Shown: positions 16,874-26,383, counted from the stretch's first letter. The stretch: DNA of 64,000 nt from FEN-1350 sp964386005 (GCA_964386005.1 CAYLSB010000007.1:41805-105804), one strand, 5' to 3'. Notes: generated by a model not told the origin, from the letters alone. A program made the numbers and translations.

Positions 16874-17866
16874 TTATTCCGTCATACCCAGCGACAACCC
16901 GAGATCCGCCAGTTTTCTTCGAATCTCTCGAAGGCTGGTTTTCCCGAAACTGCGAATCTTGAGAAGATCGGCTTCGGTCATTTTGACCAGTTGACCCACG
17001 GTCTGAATATGATTGGTATGCAGACAATTATACGCCCGAACGGACAATTCAAGCGATTCCACCGACATCGCCAATTTGGACTCGCGATCCTCATCGGCCG
17101 GCACAATCGTCTGGGTTTCCGAGATGGCTTGTTCAACCGTTTCGGGTCCGATTTGTTCATATTGCGTAAAGGGCGTAAGGTACTTTCGCAGAATCTTGGC
17201 GGATTCGACAAGAGCCATATCCGGAGCCACCGTGCCATCCGTCCAGATTTCAAGGATCAATTTATCATAATTCGTTCGCTGACCGACACGAGTGTCTTCA
17301 GTTTTGTAACGAACCCGTAAAACCGGTGAATAGATCGCATCGATCTCAATTCGACCGATTTCCTGATCGAATCGATCCAGAGCGGCGATTCGTTCCGAAG
17401 CCGGCGAATAACCACGGCCGTTGTCCACCTTCATCTCCATTTCGAATTTCACATCCTGCGTCAGAGTGGCAATAACCATATCCTTATTGAGGATTTCAAT
17501 GCCCGCATCCGCTTCAATCATCGCGGCCGTAACCGGACCGGCTTTTGTCGAACGCAGGACCATCGTCTTGGACTCGGCGCCTTGCATTCGAACAACCAGT
17601 TGCTTGACATTGAGAACGATTTCCGTGGCATCTTCCATGACTCCGGGAATCGTCGTGAATTCATGGCTTACGCCGGCGATTTTAATGGAAGTAACGGAAC
17701 TTCCTTCCAAGGATGACAGCAAAATCCGGCGCAGACTGTTCCCGATGGTGGTTCCAAAACCCCGCTCGAAGGGCTCGATATAAAATCGGCCGTACTTATC
17801 GCTCGAGACTGCGGAATCACGAACCACGCGGGTCGGAATTTCCAAACCTCTCCAGGTTATTCTCAT
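16874..17866 (-). CDS. rpoA: RNA polymerase alpha subunit
   Basis: A 330-residue alpha subunit (329 in E. coli). The N-terminal assembly domain includes ERGFGTTIGNSLRRILLSSLEGS (about 35-57), which mediates dimerisation and beta contact. The C-terminal domain has the helix-hairpin-helix LSVRAYNCL and KIRSFGKTSLREIRRKL used for promoter UP elements and activators. AGGAGG lies six bases before the ATG, the strongest ribosome-binding site of the alpha operon. Gene order rpsM-rpsK-rpsD-rpoA-rplQ is standard. Confidence 0.98.
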   Translation of the reverse strand: MRITWRGLEIPTRVVRDSAVSSDKYGRFYIEPFERGFGTTIGNSLRRILLSSLEGSSVTSIKIAGVSHEFTTIPGVMEDATEIVLNVKQLVVRMQGAESKTMVLRSTKAGPVTAAMIEADAGIEILNKDMVIATLTQDVKFEMEMKVDNGRGYSPASERIAALDRFDQEIGRIEIDAIYSPVLRVRYKTEDTRVGQRTNYDKLILEIWTDGTVAPDMALVESAKILRKYLTPFTQYEQIGPETVEQAISETQTIVPADEDRESKLAMSVESLELSVRAYNCLHTNHIQTVGQLVKMTEADLLKIRSFGKTSLREIRRKLADLGLSLGMTE

Positions 17867-17987
17867 GAATGGCCTCCTGATACTTTGCAGCGAACGTTCT
17901 CAGCCCGATTGGACAGCGGCCACAATGCCGTCGTATGGACTATCTGCGATTCGCCGCATCTTCGTTTTCGATGGTCGATCCGACGGA

Positions 17988-18620
17988 TTACCTCGAGCAG
18001 AATTCGACCACCAACTGCTCATCCACAACCAGTTGAACATCCTCGCGCGACGGCATGGAAACGATCGTCGCCTCCGGTTTTTCCGCATTGAGTTGAAGCC
18101 AACCCTGTGCGGAGTAATTCGGATTTGTTTCAAGCTGTTTTTTGATCAATTTGCGGCTGCGATCCGAATTTTTAACGGCGACTTTGTCACCGATTTTGAC
18201 CGTAATGTCCGGAACATCGACACGACGACCGTTCAGATAAATATGTCCATGTGTGATCAATTGCCGCGCCTGCTTGCGGGATGGGGCAAAATTCAGCTTA
18301 TAGATCACATTATCCAATCGCCGTTCGAGAAGCTCCAATAAGATTTTTCCGGTGTTTCCCGGCTTGCGAGCCGCCTCATAATAATATCGCATGAACTGCC
18401 GATCCAAAAGGCCGTAGAAGCGTTTGAGTTTCTGTTTTTCGCGGATACGAACGCCATAGTCGCTTTTTCGACCCCGGCGCCATCCATGCTGACCGGGACC
18501 GGTCAATCGTTCCTGACGTTCGATGGGACATTTAGCGGTTTCACAACGCCCCCCCTTGAGCATCAGTTTCATTCCTTCCCGACGGCATTGTTTACATGAT
18601 GAACGAAGATATCGACTCAT
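17988..18620 (-). CDS. rpsD: 30S ribosomal protein S4, zinc-binding form
   Basis: A 210-residue primary 16S rRNA-binding protein that nucleates 30S assembly. The N-terminus carries four Cys (CKQC near residue 9, then CETAKC), the zinc-binding C+ form. The S4 RNA-binding domain is at RRLDNVIYKLNFAPSRKQAR. The gap of 121 bases to rpoA is longer than most in the block. Confidence 0.97.
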   Translation of the reverse strand: MSRYLRSSCKQCRREGMKLMLKGGRCETAKCPIERQERLTGPGQHGWRRGRKSDYGVRIREKQKLKRFYGLLDRQFMRYYYEAARKPGNTGKILLELLERRLDNVIYKLNFAPSRKQARQLITHGHIYLNGRRVDVPDITVKIGDKVAVKNSDRSRKLIKKQLETNPNYSAQGWLQLNAEKPEATIVSMPSREDVQLVVDEQLVVEFCSR

Positions 18621-18678
18621 ACGCTCTGGTCTTTCCTGCTGATAGTGGTTTGGCTCTAAACCGCTCCGTTAGTAAGGA

Positions 18679-19059
18679 TTATACACGACGCCGCTTGGGC
18701 GGACGACAACCATTATGGGGAATCGGTGTGATGTCCTCGATGGAGGAGATACGAAGCCCCGCCTGCTGCAGCGCGGAAATCGCGGCTTCGCGTCCCGAAC
18801 CCGGCCCCTTGACCCGAATTTCCACCTCGCGAACCCCAAACCGCATAGCGGCCTTGGCACATTTTTCCGCGGCCTTCGACGCGGCAAAGGGAGTACTTTT
18901 GCGCGACCCCTTGAAACCCACCGTGCCGCTGGAATCCCGACATAAGGCATCGCCGTTGGTATCGGTGATGGTGATGAGGGTATTGTTAAACGTCGCCTTG
19001 ATATGGGCGATCGCCTTGATTACATTACGTCTGATTTTTTTCTTGATGCCCTTAGCCAT
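18679..19059 (-). CDS. rpsK: 30S ribosomal protein S11
   Basis: A 126-residue platform protein that contacts the Shine-Dalgarno helix region. HIKATFNNTLITITD and the C-terminal GCRPPKRRRV are diagnostic. It lies between rpsM and rpsD as usual; GGAAAGG precedes the ATG. Confidence 0.97.
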   Translation of the reverse strand: MAKGIKKKIRRNVIKAIAHIKATFNNTLITITDTNGDALCRDSSGTVGFKGSRKSTPFAASKAAEKCAKAAMRFGVREVEIRVKGPGSGREAAISALQQAGLRISSIEDITPIPHNGCRPPKRRRV

Positions 19060-19101
19060 TGGCCTTTCCTGTCATCTGTATTTCTGGATACAGGTTATTG
19101 A

Positions 19102-19488
19102 TTATCCGCGCATTTCCTTGACGCCCTTCTTCCCGGCGACGGTCTTGCGTTTGCCCTTACGGGTTCTGGCATTGCTTTGCGTGTGCTGGCCTCGAACCGG
19201 AAGCCCGCGACGATGACGAATCCCGCGGTAACACATAATGTCCTTGAGACGGGAAATATGTTGCGACACCTGTCGCCGAAGCTGGCCTTCCACAATGTGA
19301 TCGCGATCAACGATCTGGCTGATCCGGCTGACTTCATCTTCCGTTAATTTGTTGGCGCGGAGCCCATCCTGGATCCCCGCTTCCTTGAGAATTTTCCGTG
19401 CCTGATATTTCCCGATGCCGTGGATGTACGTCAAGGCGACCCACACGGGTTTATCGTTCGGAATATCCACACCCACAATACGCGGCAT
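19102..19488 (-). CDS. rpsM: 30S ribosomal protein S13
   Basis: A 128-residue head protein that bridges to the 50S subunit and contacts the P-site tRNA. MPRIVGVDIPNDKPVWVALT, YIHGIG and the basic C-terminal tail with RGQHTQSNARTRKGK are diagnostic. It follows rpmJ. Confidence 0.97.
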   Translation of the reverse strand: MPRIVGVDIPNDKPVWVALTYIHGIGKYQARKILKEAGIQDGLRANKLTEDEVSRISQIVDRDHIVEGQLRRQVSQHISRLKDIMCYRGIRHRRGLPVRGQHTQSNARTRKGKRKTVAGKKGVKEMRG

Positions 19489-19525
19489 AACATCTCCTGT
19501 CTAATTCGACAACGGGTTCCGGTCC

Positions 19526-19642
19526 TTATCCCTGGCGTTGTTTATGGCGAGGGTTGGCCGAGCAAATCACGCGAACCACCCGGCGGCGCCGAACCACTTT
19601 ACAGTTTTCACAAATCCGTTTTACGCTACTTCGTACTTTCAT
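19526..19642 (-). CDS. rpmJ: 50S ribosomal protein L36
   Basis: A 38-residue protein found by reading the gap between infA and rpsM. The chain starts MKVRSSVKRICENCKVV and ends NPRHKQRQG. It carries the CxxC-x12-C-x4-H zinc pattern of the zinc-binding L36 form. It binds 23S rRNA late in 50S assembly. Confidence 0.96.
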   Translation of the reverse strand: MKVRSSVKRICENCKVVRRRRVVRVICSANPRHKQRQG

Positions 19643-19674
19643 GGCATTCCCACTTTGTACTGGTTATTCATGTC

Positions 19675-19890
19675 TCAACTTCGCAATACGATTCGACCGC
19701 GGGTCAGATCATACGGACTCATTTCCACGGTCACCGTGTCACCGGGGAGGATACGAATAAAATTCATTCGCATCTTTCCGGATACATGGGCCAGAATCCG
19801 ATGGCCGTTCTCGAGTTCGACCCGGAACATCGCATTCGGCAAGGCGTCAACCACTTTCGCCTCCAGTCGTATCGCATCTTTTTTGCTCAT
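19675..19890 (-). CDS. infA: translation initiation factor IF-1
   Basis: A 71-residue single OB-fold protein that occupies the A site during initiation. LPNAMFRVELENGHRILAHVSGKMR and the C-terminal YDLTRGRIVLR are diagnostic. It sits between map and rpmJ, the standard spc/alpha junction order. Confidence 0.97.
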   Translation of the reverse strand: MSKKDAIRLEAKVVDALPNAMFRVELENGHRILAHVSGKMRMNFIRILPGDTVTVEMSPYDLTRGRIVLRS

Positions 19891-19945
19891 GTCGCATTTC
19901 CCGATCCCGCTTCGCGTCGGAGATGGGCCTGATCGTTTCGACGGA

Positions 19946-20728
19946 TCAGACGGTCATGACTTCGCATCCGCCGGAAACCACCACAATCGTATGTTCAAAA
20001 TGAGCCGAGCATTGCTTATCCCGAGTAACCACCGTCCAACCGTCGGAAAGCGTCCGAACAGCGCTTCGACCCATATTCACCATTGGTTCGACCGCCAATA
20101 TCATTCCTTCCTTGAGGAGAATATCGTTGCGAATCAAATCGTCGCTGACAAAATTCGGCACCTTGGGATCCTCGTGCATCTCCGTTCCGATGCCATGGCC
20201 CACAAAATCCCTGACCACGGAGAATCCGGCGTTTCGAGCGCACAATTCCATCGCCTCGGCAATCCGGCTCCACTTGATACCCGGCTTCATCCGATCCACG
20301 GCAATATCCAACAACTGCCGCGTGACATCGATCAACTTCTGCCGCTGGGGAAGAATCGACCCTACGGGGACGGTAATCGCCGCATCCCCGCAGTACCCGT
20401 CCAGTCGGACACCAAAATCGATGCTCAGAATATCTCCCGATTTTAGAACGACGTTGTCGGAAGGAATTCCATGAACGACCTGTTCGTTGATCGACGCGCA
20501 AATCGCGCCCGGAAACGGAATTGAAGCGCTCGGATTGCGAACGCCCCGGAAAAGACAATCGGCTCCCGCGTCCGTCGCGATCCGGACCGCGATCCGATCC
20601 AGGTGTCCGGTACTGATTCCCGGCTCAATCTCATGCTGCAATTGTAAAAGAACATCGGCCACCACCTTGCCGGCCCGGCGCATCAGATCGATTTCACGAC
20701 GGCTCCGGAGGTTGATCGCCATAATCAT
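19946..20728 (-). CDS. map: type I methionine aminopeptidase
   Basis: A 260-residue metalloprotease that removes the initiator Met. The five metal ligands of the family are recognisable: SIDFGVRLDGYCGDAA supplies two Asp, GHGIGTEMHEDP a His, ILAVEPMVNMG a Glu, and the C-terminal region a second Glu. It begins five bases after the adk stop. An ATG at 20722 is equally possible, giving MAINLRS at the start; neither has a clear ribosome-binding site, so coupling to adk translation is likely. Confidence 0.96.
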   Translation of the reverse strand: MIMAINLRSRREIDLMRRAGKVVADVLLQLQHEIEPGISTGHLDRIAVRIATDAGADCLFRGVRNPSASIPFPGAICASINEQVVHGIPSDNVVLKSGDILSIDFGVRLDGYCGDAAITVPVGSILPQRQKLIDVTRQLLDIAVDRMKPGIKWSRIAEAMELCARNAGFSVVRDFVGHGIGTEMHEDPKVPNFVSDDLIRNDILLKEGMILAVEPMVNMGRSAVRTLSDGWTVVTRDKQCSAHFEHTIVVVSGGCEVMTV

Positions 20729-20733
20729 CCAAT

Positions 20734-21381
20734 CTATTTCAAGGGATCCAACTCTTTGAAAACCGATTTGGTCACTTCATCGATGGGCTTATCGGCATCG
20801 ATTCGAAGAATGGGATTTCCCGCTTTCTGATAAAACCCTACGACAACGGCCGTTTGCCGGTGGTAGGTCGTAAGCCGGTTGGCGACGACTTCCGGCTGAT
20901 CATCGGGTCGCTGAACCAACGCACCGCATCCTTTGTCACACTGGCCGGCCTTTTTGGGCTGTAAATTTGTAATATGATAGACCGCACCGCACTTCGGGCA
21001 ACTCCGCCGTCCCGTCATCCGAGAAGCGATGACTTCGTCAGCCACTTGGAGATCGACGACGGCATCAATTTTCTCTCCGGCCTGGCGTAACGCCTTGTCC
21101 AATCCCTCGGCCTGAACGACCGTTCTGGGAAAACCGTCCAAAACATAACCGGTTTTGGCTTTCGTCATCGCGTTGGCCATCATATGGATAATCAGGTCAT
21201 CCGGAACCAACCCGCCCGAATCCATGTAGGATTGCGCCTTTTTGCCCAAGTCCGTTCCGGCAGCCCGTTCCGCGCGAAGGATATCTCCGCTGGAAAGATG
21301 CGTCAGCCCGTATCGCTCGACGATCCGTTTACACTGCGTGCCTTTTCCCGCTCCGGGAGGTCCCAGCAAAATCAACTTCAT
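20734..21381 (-). CDS. adk: adenylate kinase, zinc-lid form
   Basis: A 215-residue kinase interconverting ATP, AMP and ADP. GPPGAGKGTQ (7-16) is the P-loop, and LDGFPRTVVQAEGLD is the AMP-binding segment. The LID contains CPKC and, 16 residues on, CDKGC, a four-Cys zinc site typical of the long zinc-lid forms. It overlaps the secY stop by four bases. Confidence 0.97.
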   Translation of the reverse strand: MKLILLGPPGAGKGTQCKRIVERYGLTHLSSGDILRAERAAGTDLGKKAQSYMDSGGLVPDDLIIHMMANAMTKAKTGYVLDGFPRTVVQAEGLDKALRQAGEKIDAVVDLQVADEVIASRMTGRRSCPKCGAVYHITNLQPKKAGQCDKGCGALVQRPDDQPEVVANRLTTYHRQTAVVVGFYQKAGNPILRIDADKPIDEVTKSVFKELDPLK

Positions 21382-22721
21382 ACGTAAGCTCCTTTGATCC
21401 GGCCGGACTCGACGAAGCCTTCATAGTTTCGCATGACCAGATTGGCTTCGATCTTCTGCACCAGATCCAGCGAAACGCTTACGACGATAAGCAATCCCGT
21501 ACCCCCGAGGAAGTTGGCCACGCGATAATCGACGCCCATCAACTGCGTCACCAAGCTGGGAACCACCGAAATCAACGAGAGAAACGCCGCGCCATAATAC
21601 GTAATGCGAATCATGACGGTTTCAAGATATTCGGCGGTCCGATGGCCGGGACGAAGGCCGGGAATGAAACTTCCGTGATCACGAAGATTCTTGGCCATTT
21701 CCTTGGGCTGGAATTGTACCGTAGTCCAGAAATAGGCGAACAGATAGATCATCGCGACAAAAACGACATTGTACACATACGAATCCGAACGAAAGGCGTC
21801 GCGAATTGTACTCAGGATATTGGAATCGCCCAGACCGGGAATACGACCGATATATTCGACAATCAGAAGCGGAAACATCATGAAACTGGAGGCGAAGATG
21901 ATCGGCATCACGCCGCCGTGATTGATCCGCAACGGAAGATAATGACGCTGACCGCCGTACATACGATGGCCTCTCATCTGTTTGGCCTGTTGAATCGGAA
22001 TTCGACGCTGCCCCTGTGTGATCAGGATAGCGCCGGCGATAACGAAAACGAATGCGGCGATGAGGAATAAAATCGTTCCAGGACCGTAAGTACCGGTCGA
22101 GGCGCCAACGCTGAATTCGGTATTCCTCCACACTTCCTGAACCGCCCATGGCATCCGAGAAACGATACCGGCCATAATAATCAAGCTGATGCCGTTACCG
22201 ATCCCGTATTCATCGATCTGCTCTCCAAGCCACATCAGGAAAATCGTGCCTGCAGTCATGCCCAGTACGCCCATGAAAACCGCCCTGCCGGCCATTCCGG
22301 CGTAGGCATATTGGCCCATCATCCGAAGCGTCATCCATGCCTGAAGAATGCACAAAGGTACCGTCAAATACCGAGTATATTCCTGAATCTTGCGATAGCC
22401 GGCCTGTCCTTCCTGTTTCAGCTTTTTCAGAGCGGGAAAAATTTCGCCGCAGAGCATCAAAATAATCGAAGCCGAAATGTACGGCATGATGCCCAAGCCG
22501 AAGATACTGCTGCGATCCAGGCGTCCGCCGCTGAACATCTGCAAATATTCAGTGACCCGGCCCAGCGGCGAATCCGAACTCGTATTACGGATATCGCTCT
22601 GATCGAAACCGGGAACCGGAATGTGGTACCCAATCCGGTAAATACACAGCAGACCGATCGTAAACAGAATCTTATTCCGTAAATCCGGAATCCTGAATAT
22701 GTTGACGAACGCTCCTAACAT
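21378..22721 (-). CDS. secY: protein translocase subunit SecY
   Basis: A 447-residue membrane channel protein with ten predicted helices. YRIGYHIPVPGFD in the first loop, LGIMPYISASIILML (plug and helix 2 region), GIGNGISLIIMAGI and the large cytoplasmic loop QGQRRIPIQQAKQ are diagnostic. SecE is encoded in the same block at 47142-47528. It is in the spc order rplO-secY-adk. Confidence 0.98.
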   Translation of the reverse strand: MLGAFVNIFRIPDLRNKILFTIGLLCIYRIGYHIPVPGFDQSDIRNTSSDSPLGRVTEYLQMFSGGRLDRSSIFGLGIMPYISASIILMLCGEIFPALKKLKQEGQAGYRKIQEYTRYLTVPLCILQAWMTLRMMGQYAYAGMAGRAVFMGVLGMTAGTIFLMWLGEQIDEYGIGNGISLIIMAGIVSRMPWAVQEVWRNTEFSVGASTGTYGPGTILFLIAAFVFVIAGAILITQGQRRIPIQQAKQMRGHRMYGGQRHYLPLRINHGGVMPIIFASSFMMFPLLIVEYIGRIPGLGDSNILSTIRDAFRSDSYVYNVVFVAMIYLFAYFWTTVQFQPKEMAKNLRDHGSFIPGLRPGHRTAEYLETVMIRITYYGAAFLSLISVVPSLVTQLMGVDYRVANFLGGTGLLIVVSVSLDLVQKIEANLVMRNYEGFVESGRIKGAYV

Positions 22722-22753
22722 GGGTCTGTTTTCCTTCCGAATTCCCTATCGGT

Positions 22754-23203
22754 TTATGCCACCACTTTGACGGTTCCGCCACAACCGGAGATCTTTTGCT
22801 CGGCGCTCTTGCTGAACTTGTGGGCGCTGACGGACAAACGTTTGGTCAATTCCCCGTCGCCAAGAATCTTGACCCGGCTATGGATATTATCCACAAGACC
22901 CGCCGATACCAATTGTTCGATGCTCACCGTTGTTCCATCGTTGAATTGCTTATCCAACTGCGAAACATTCACCACTTCGTATCGCCGCGTAAAATTGAAG
23001 TTGTTGAAACCCCGTTTCGGCAAACGGCGAAACAAGGGCATTTGACCTCCTTCGGCGGTCAAACGGCGCGCATATCCCGAACGACTGTGTGCTCCCTTGT
23101 GGCCTCGACCGCTGGTCTTTCCATGACCCGTCGCACGTCCCCGCCCGATCCGTTTGCGTTGTTTGTGCGCGCCGACGATTGCAGTAATTTGATTGCTTAA
23201 CAT
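22754..23203 (-). CDS. rplO: 50S ribosomal protein L15
   Basis: A 149-residue protein. The Gly/Arg-rich N-terminal extension KRIGRGRATGHGKTSGRGHKG threads into 23S rRNA and is diagnostic. It starts seven bases after rpsE; the rpmD gene (L30) normally between them is missing. Confidence 0.97.
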   Translation of the reverse strand: MLSNQITAIVGAHKQRKRIGRGRATGHGKTSGRGHKGAHSRSGYARRLTAEGGQMPLFRRLPKRGFNNFNFTRRYEVVNVSQLDKQFNDGTTVSIEQLVSAGLVDNIHSRVKILGDGELTKRLSVSAHKFSKSAEQKISGCGGTVKVVA

Positions 23204-23210
23204 CTTCGCA

Positions 23211-23729
23211 TCACCACCTTTTTACAGCTTGAACCTCGATACCTCGTAGCGAGGATATGGTTTCTTGTCCACGTAACCTCAGCAACCCGTCCAGAACCGC
23301 ATTGGCCACGTTTTTGGCGCAGGTACTGCCATAAATTTTGGTCAAGACGTCGCGAATGCCGGCACACTCAAGAATCGCCCGAGCCGTTGATCCGGCGATA
23401 ACACCGGTTCCCGGACTGGCCGGAACCAGGTCAATGCTCGTTGCGCGATATTTTCCGCGAATGGGATGCGGTAAAGTTCCGCCCTGCAATTCGATCCCCT
23501 GCAGATTCTTTTTAGCGGCTTTTATGGCCTTTTCCACGGCGGGGGGAACCTCGTTTGCTTTTCCATATCCGACGCCCACCGATCCATTCCGATCCCCTAC
23601 GGCCACCAATGCGCCAAAACTAAATCGACGACCGCCCTTGACCACTTTGGCCGTGCGATAGACCTTAATCACCACATCCTGGAGCCCTTGGTCGCTCAGC
23701 CCCATCGCTCTGTTTGATTCTTCCGCCAA
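23211..23729 (-). CDS. rpsE: 30S ribosomal protein S5
   Basis: A 172-residue protein at the mRNA entry side, linked to decoding accuracy. VVKGGRRFSFGALVAVGD (N-terminal double-stranded RNA-binding-like domain) and GTGVIAGSTARAILECAGI are diagnostic. It follows rplR. Confidence 0.97.
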   Translation of the reverse strand: MAEESNRAMGLSDQGLQDVVIKVYRTAKVVKGGRRFSFGALVAVGDRNGSVGVGYGKANEVPPAVEKAIKAAKKNLQGIELQGGTLPHPIRGKYRATSIDLVPASPGTGVIAGSTARAILECAGIRDVLTKIYGSTCAKNVANAVLDGLLRLRGQETISSLRGIEVQAVKRW

Positions 23730-23770
23730 TGTAATTCTCCATCCAACTGTTAATTCGCGGTATTCGCCTC

Positions 23771-24136
23771 TTAAAACGCCAGACCGGCTTTCCGGGCCGC
23801 ATCGGCCAGTGCCTTGATACGCCCGTGAAACCGGAATCCATTGCGATCAAAACTGACCGCCTTGATTCCGACACCGATCGCCTGTTTGGCAATCGCGGTC
23901 CCCACCGCCTCGGCGGCGGCCTTGTTCCCGGAAGACTTCAGTTCACCGCGAAGGCCATGGTTACAGGTTCCAGCCGATGCCAGAGTCAATCCGGCAATAT
24001 CGTCAATAATTTGGGCGTACATGTGTCGGTTGGAACGAAACACCGTCAATCGCGGACGCTCCGGGGTCCCATAGATTTTCTTACGTACCCGCTGCTTTCG
24101 CCGCTGGCGTCTTTGCTGTTTAAGTTCGATCCGCAT
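23771..24136 (-). CDS. rplR: 50S ribosomal protein L18
   Basis: A 121-residue 5S-rRNA-binding protein. RPRLTVFRSNRHMYAQIID and the C-terminal FDRNGFRFHGRIKALADAARKAGL are diagnostic. Standard spc order after rplF. Confidence 0.97.
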   Translation of the reverse strand: MRIELKQQRRQRRKQRVRKKIYGTPERPRLTVFRSNRHMYAQIIDDIAGLTLASAGTCNHGLRGELKSSGNKAAAEAVGTAIAKQAIGVGIKAVSFDRNGFRFHGRIKALADAARKAGLAF

Positions 24137-24190
24137 ATCGTTTTTCCTGACTGATTATGATCCGGAATTCATCCGGTTTGTTAGGCCGCC

Positions 24191-24772
24191 TTATGCCGAG
24201 CCGGATGCAAACGCCTTACCGACTTTCCTACGAATCGTTTCATCGCTGAAACGGATCCCCTTGCCCTGATACGGCTCGGGGGGGCGCACTCTGCGAATGT
24301 CCGTGGCAAATTGTCCAAGGACTTGCTTGTCTGGACTGGCGCAACTGAAGACCGCCGGTACTTCATTGCCTTTGGTCGCGGGAGTTTTGATCGTCACTTT
24401 GACCACCTTGGGAATCGGCAGTTCAACCGGATCGGAATATCCCACGGTCAGAATGAGCTTGCCACCCTGTTCTTTCACATTGTATCCGGTTCCAAAGATT
24501 TGCAGTTCGCGGGAAAATCCTTGCGTCACGCCGAGAATCATGTTGTGAATCAAGGCACGCGTAGTGCCATGAAGGGCCTTGCACAAACGCGATTCGGGAT
24601 TGGGATTATCCACCCGAATCTGTTTGGCCGCCGCATCGACGTGAATCTTCACCTCGGAACGGAACGCCTTGTCCAGGGTTCCCTTTGGACCGGTAACCTT
24701 GAGGGTCAGCCCCTTGAGTTCAACCTGCACACCGGCCGGAATCACGATAGGTTTTTTTCCGATTCGACTCAT
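24191..24772 (-). CDS. rplF: 50S ribosomal protein L6
   Basis: A 193-residue protein (177 in E. coli) near the factor-binding site. I start at the ATG at 24772 (MSRIGKKPIVIPAGV), the usual L6 N-terminus, not at 24808. The second-domain motif PEPYQGKGIRFSDE is present, and a short Ala/Ser tail extends the end. Confidence 0.97.
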   Translation of the reverse strand: MSRIGKKPIVIPAGVQVELKGLTLKVTGPKGTLDKAFRSEVKIHVDAAAKQIRVDNPNPESRLCKALHGTTRALIHNMILGVTQGFSRELQIFGTGYNVKEQGGKLILTVGYSDPVELPIPKVVKVTIKTPATKGNEVPAVFSCASPDKQVLGQFATDIRRVRPPEPYQGKGIRFSDETIRRKVGKAFASGSA

Positions 24773-24773
24773 A

Positions 24774-25172
24774 TCAGTACACCGTACAAAGTAATTCGCC
24801 GCTGACATGATCCTTGCGGCAGTTCTTGTCGCTCATGACGCCTTTGCTGGTCGATATGATGGCAATCCCCATCCCGTTCATCACGCTGGGAAGCTCGTCC
24901 ACCGACTTGTATCGTCGGCAACCGGGACTGCTCTCGCGACGGACCATGGTGATCGCCGATTCGCCCTGAGGAGAGTACTTCAATTGAATCCGCAGAAAAC
25001 CCTGAAGCCCATCCTCGATTCGATCGTAGCCGAGGATGTATCCTTCCGACTTCAAAACGTCCGCGATGCCCAGGCAGATTTTCGATGCCTTGACCCTCAC
25101 TTCGTTCTTGCCGACCCTGGACGCATTTCGGATCCGGGTCAACATGTCCGCGATTGGATCGCCATGACTCAT
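24774..25172 (-). CDS. rpsH: 30S ribosomal protein S8
   Basis: A 132-residue 16S-binding protein that often represses the spc operon by binding mRNA. MSHGDPIADMLTRIRNA at the start and STSKGVMSD near the end are diagnostic. I use the ATG at 25172, with GGAG eight bases upstream; a GTG at 25181 in frame would add three residues. It ends just before rplF. Confidence 0.97.
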   Translation of the reverse strand: MSHGDPIADMLTRIRNASRVGKNEVRVKASKICLGIADVLKSEGYILGYDRIEDGLQGFLRIQLKYSPQGESAITMVRRESSPGCRRYKSVDELPSVMNGMGIAIISTSKGVMSDKNCRKDHVSGELLCTVY

Positions 25173-25227
25173 ATCTTCCACTCCACGTTCTCAGTTTCCA
25201 CACCGAATGCCCATCGCATGCGGCGGT

Positions 25228-25413
25228 TCACCAACTCGCCTTTCGCACGCCCGGCAACAATCCCTCGTTCGCCATCTTCCGGAAGCAAAGCCGGCAGAGC
25301 TTGAACTTACGATAGACCGCATGGGCGCGACCGCAGAGTTGACACCGCGTATAAGCCCGCGATTTGAACTTCGGCTGTTTCTTTTGCTTGTTTTCCAGTG
25401 CCTTCGTTGACAT
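25228..25413 (-). CDS. rpsN: 30S ribosomal protein S14, zinc-binding short form
   Basis: A 61-residue type Z S14 with CQLC and CRLC zinc knuckles. The end FRKMANEGLLPGVRKASW is diagnostic. Zinc-independent S14 is about 100 residues, so this is the zinc-dependent form. Confidence 0.97.
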   Translation of the reverse strand: MSTKALENKQKKQPKFKSRAYTRCQLCGRAHAVYRKFKLCRLCFRKMANEGLLPGVRKASW

Positions 25414-25452
25414 TCACATTCTCCGCTTGACCGCCGGTTGGATCGGGTTGGG

Positions 25453-25992
25453 TTACGACCGGAACGGCATTCCGAACAAGCGAAGCATTTCCCGCGCCTC
25501 GCCATCCGACTTCGCCGTGGTCACAAAAGCGATATTCATTCCCTGTTGGGTTTCCACCCGAGCCGCTTCGATCTCGGGAAACACCGACTGTTCGGCCAAA
25601 CCCATCGAATAGTTTCCGCGTCCATCGAAACCCTTGGGATCCAGGCCCCGAAAGTCCTTCACGCGGGGAATCGCCAGATTGATCAGCCGATCCATAAACT
25701 CATACATTCGTTCGCGGCGCAACGTTACCTTCATGCTGGTCTTGTCGCCTTCACGGACCTTAAAATTCGACACGCTCTTCCGTGCCGAAATCACCGAGGG
25801 TTTCTGACCCGAAATCATCGTGAGATCCTTGATGGCGTTGTCCAGATACTTCTTGTCCTGGACGGCTTTGCCAACACCCATCGAAATCACGATCTTTTCC
25901 ATTCGCGGCACCGCCATGATGCTGGAATACTGATACTTTTTCATCAAATCCGGCGCCACCTTCGATCTGTAAATATCTCTCAACCGCGACAT
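25453..25992 (-). CDS. rplE: 50S ribosomal protein L5
   Basis: A 179-residue 5S-rRNA-binding protein. VPRMEKIVISMGVG near residue 30 and RRERMYEFMDRLINLAIPRVKDFRG are diagnostic. It lies between rplX and rpsN as usual. Confidence 0.97.
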   Translation of the reverse strand: MSRLRDIYRSKVAPDLMKKYQYSSIMAVPRMEKIVISMGVGKAVQDKKYLDNAIKDLTMISGQKPSVISARKSVSNFKVREGDKTSMKVTLRRERMYEFMDRLINLAIPRVKDFRGLDPKGFDGRGNYSMGLAEQSVFPEIEAARVETQQGMNIAFVTTAKSDGEAREMLRLFGMPFRS

Positions 25993-26053
25993 AGGTCAAC
26001 CTTATCTGTCATTCTCGATCCGATCACCGCACCTGCGGGAAACGAATTCATCG

Positions 26054-26383
26054 TTATTTCTTCTTTCCAACCACACCCAAATCGGTTCCGTCTTTTGCGA
26101 TTCGCCGCTTAAGTCCCTTGGCATCCCGTTCAAACCGGACCCGTTGCCCTTCCGATCCCTTGCTCACCGGCAAAACATTACTGATATGAATCGGCTTTTC
26201 CACGCGGATACGACCGCCCTGCGGATTTTTTCTCGAAGGCCGGACGTGCTTATACACGAGATTGACTCCCTTGATTAACACCCGGTCCTTGTCCACAAGA
26301 ATCCGCATCACCTCGCCGGTAACACCCCTGTGATCGCCCGTGATCACTTGCACCATATCGCCTTTTTTAATGTGTCGTGCCAT
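26054..26383 (-). CDS. rplX: 50S ribosomal protein L24
   Basis: A 109-residue assembly-initiator protein. The KOW motif KKGDMVQVITGDHRGVTGEV near the start and GVNLVYKHVRPS are diagnostic. It ends in a basic tail. Confidence 0.97.
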   Translation of the reverse strand: MARHIKKGDMVQVITGDHRGVTGEVMRILVDKDRVLIKGVNLVYKHVRPSRKNPQGGRIRVEKPIHISNVLPVSKGSEGQRVRFERDAKGLKRRIAKDGTDLGVVGKKK

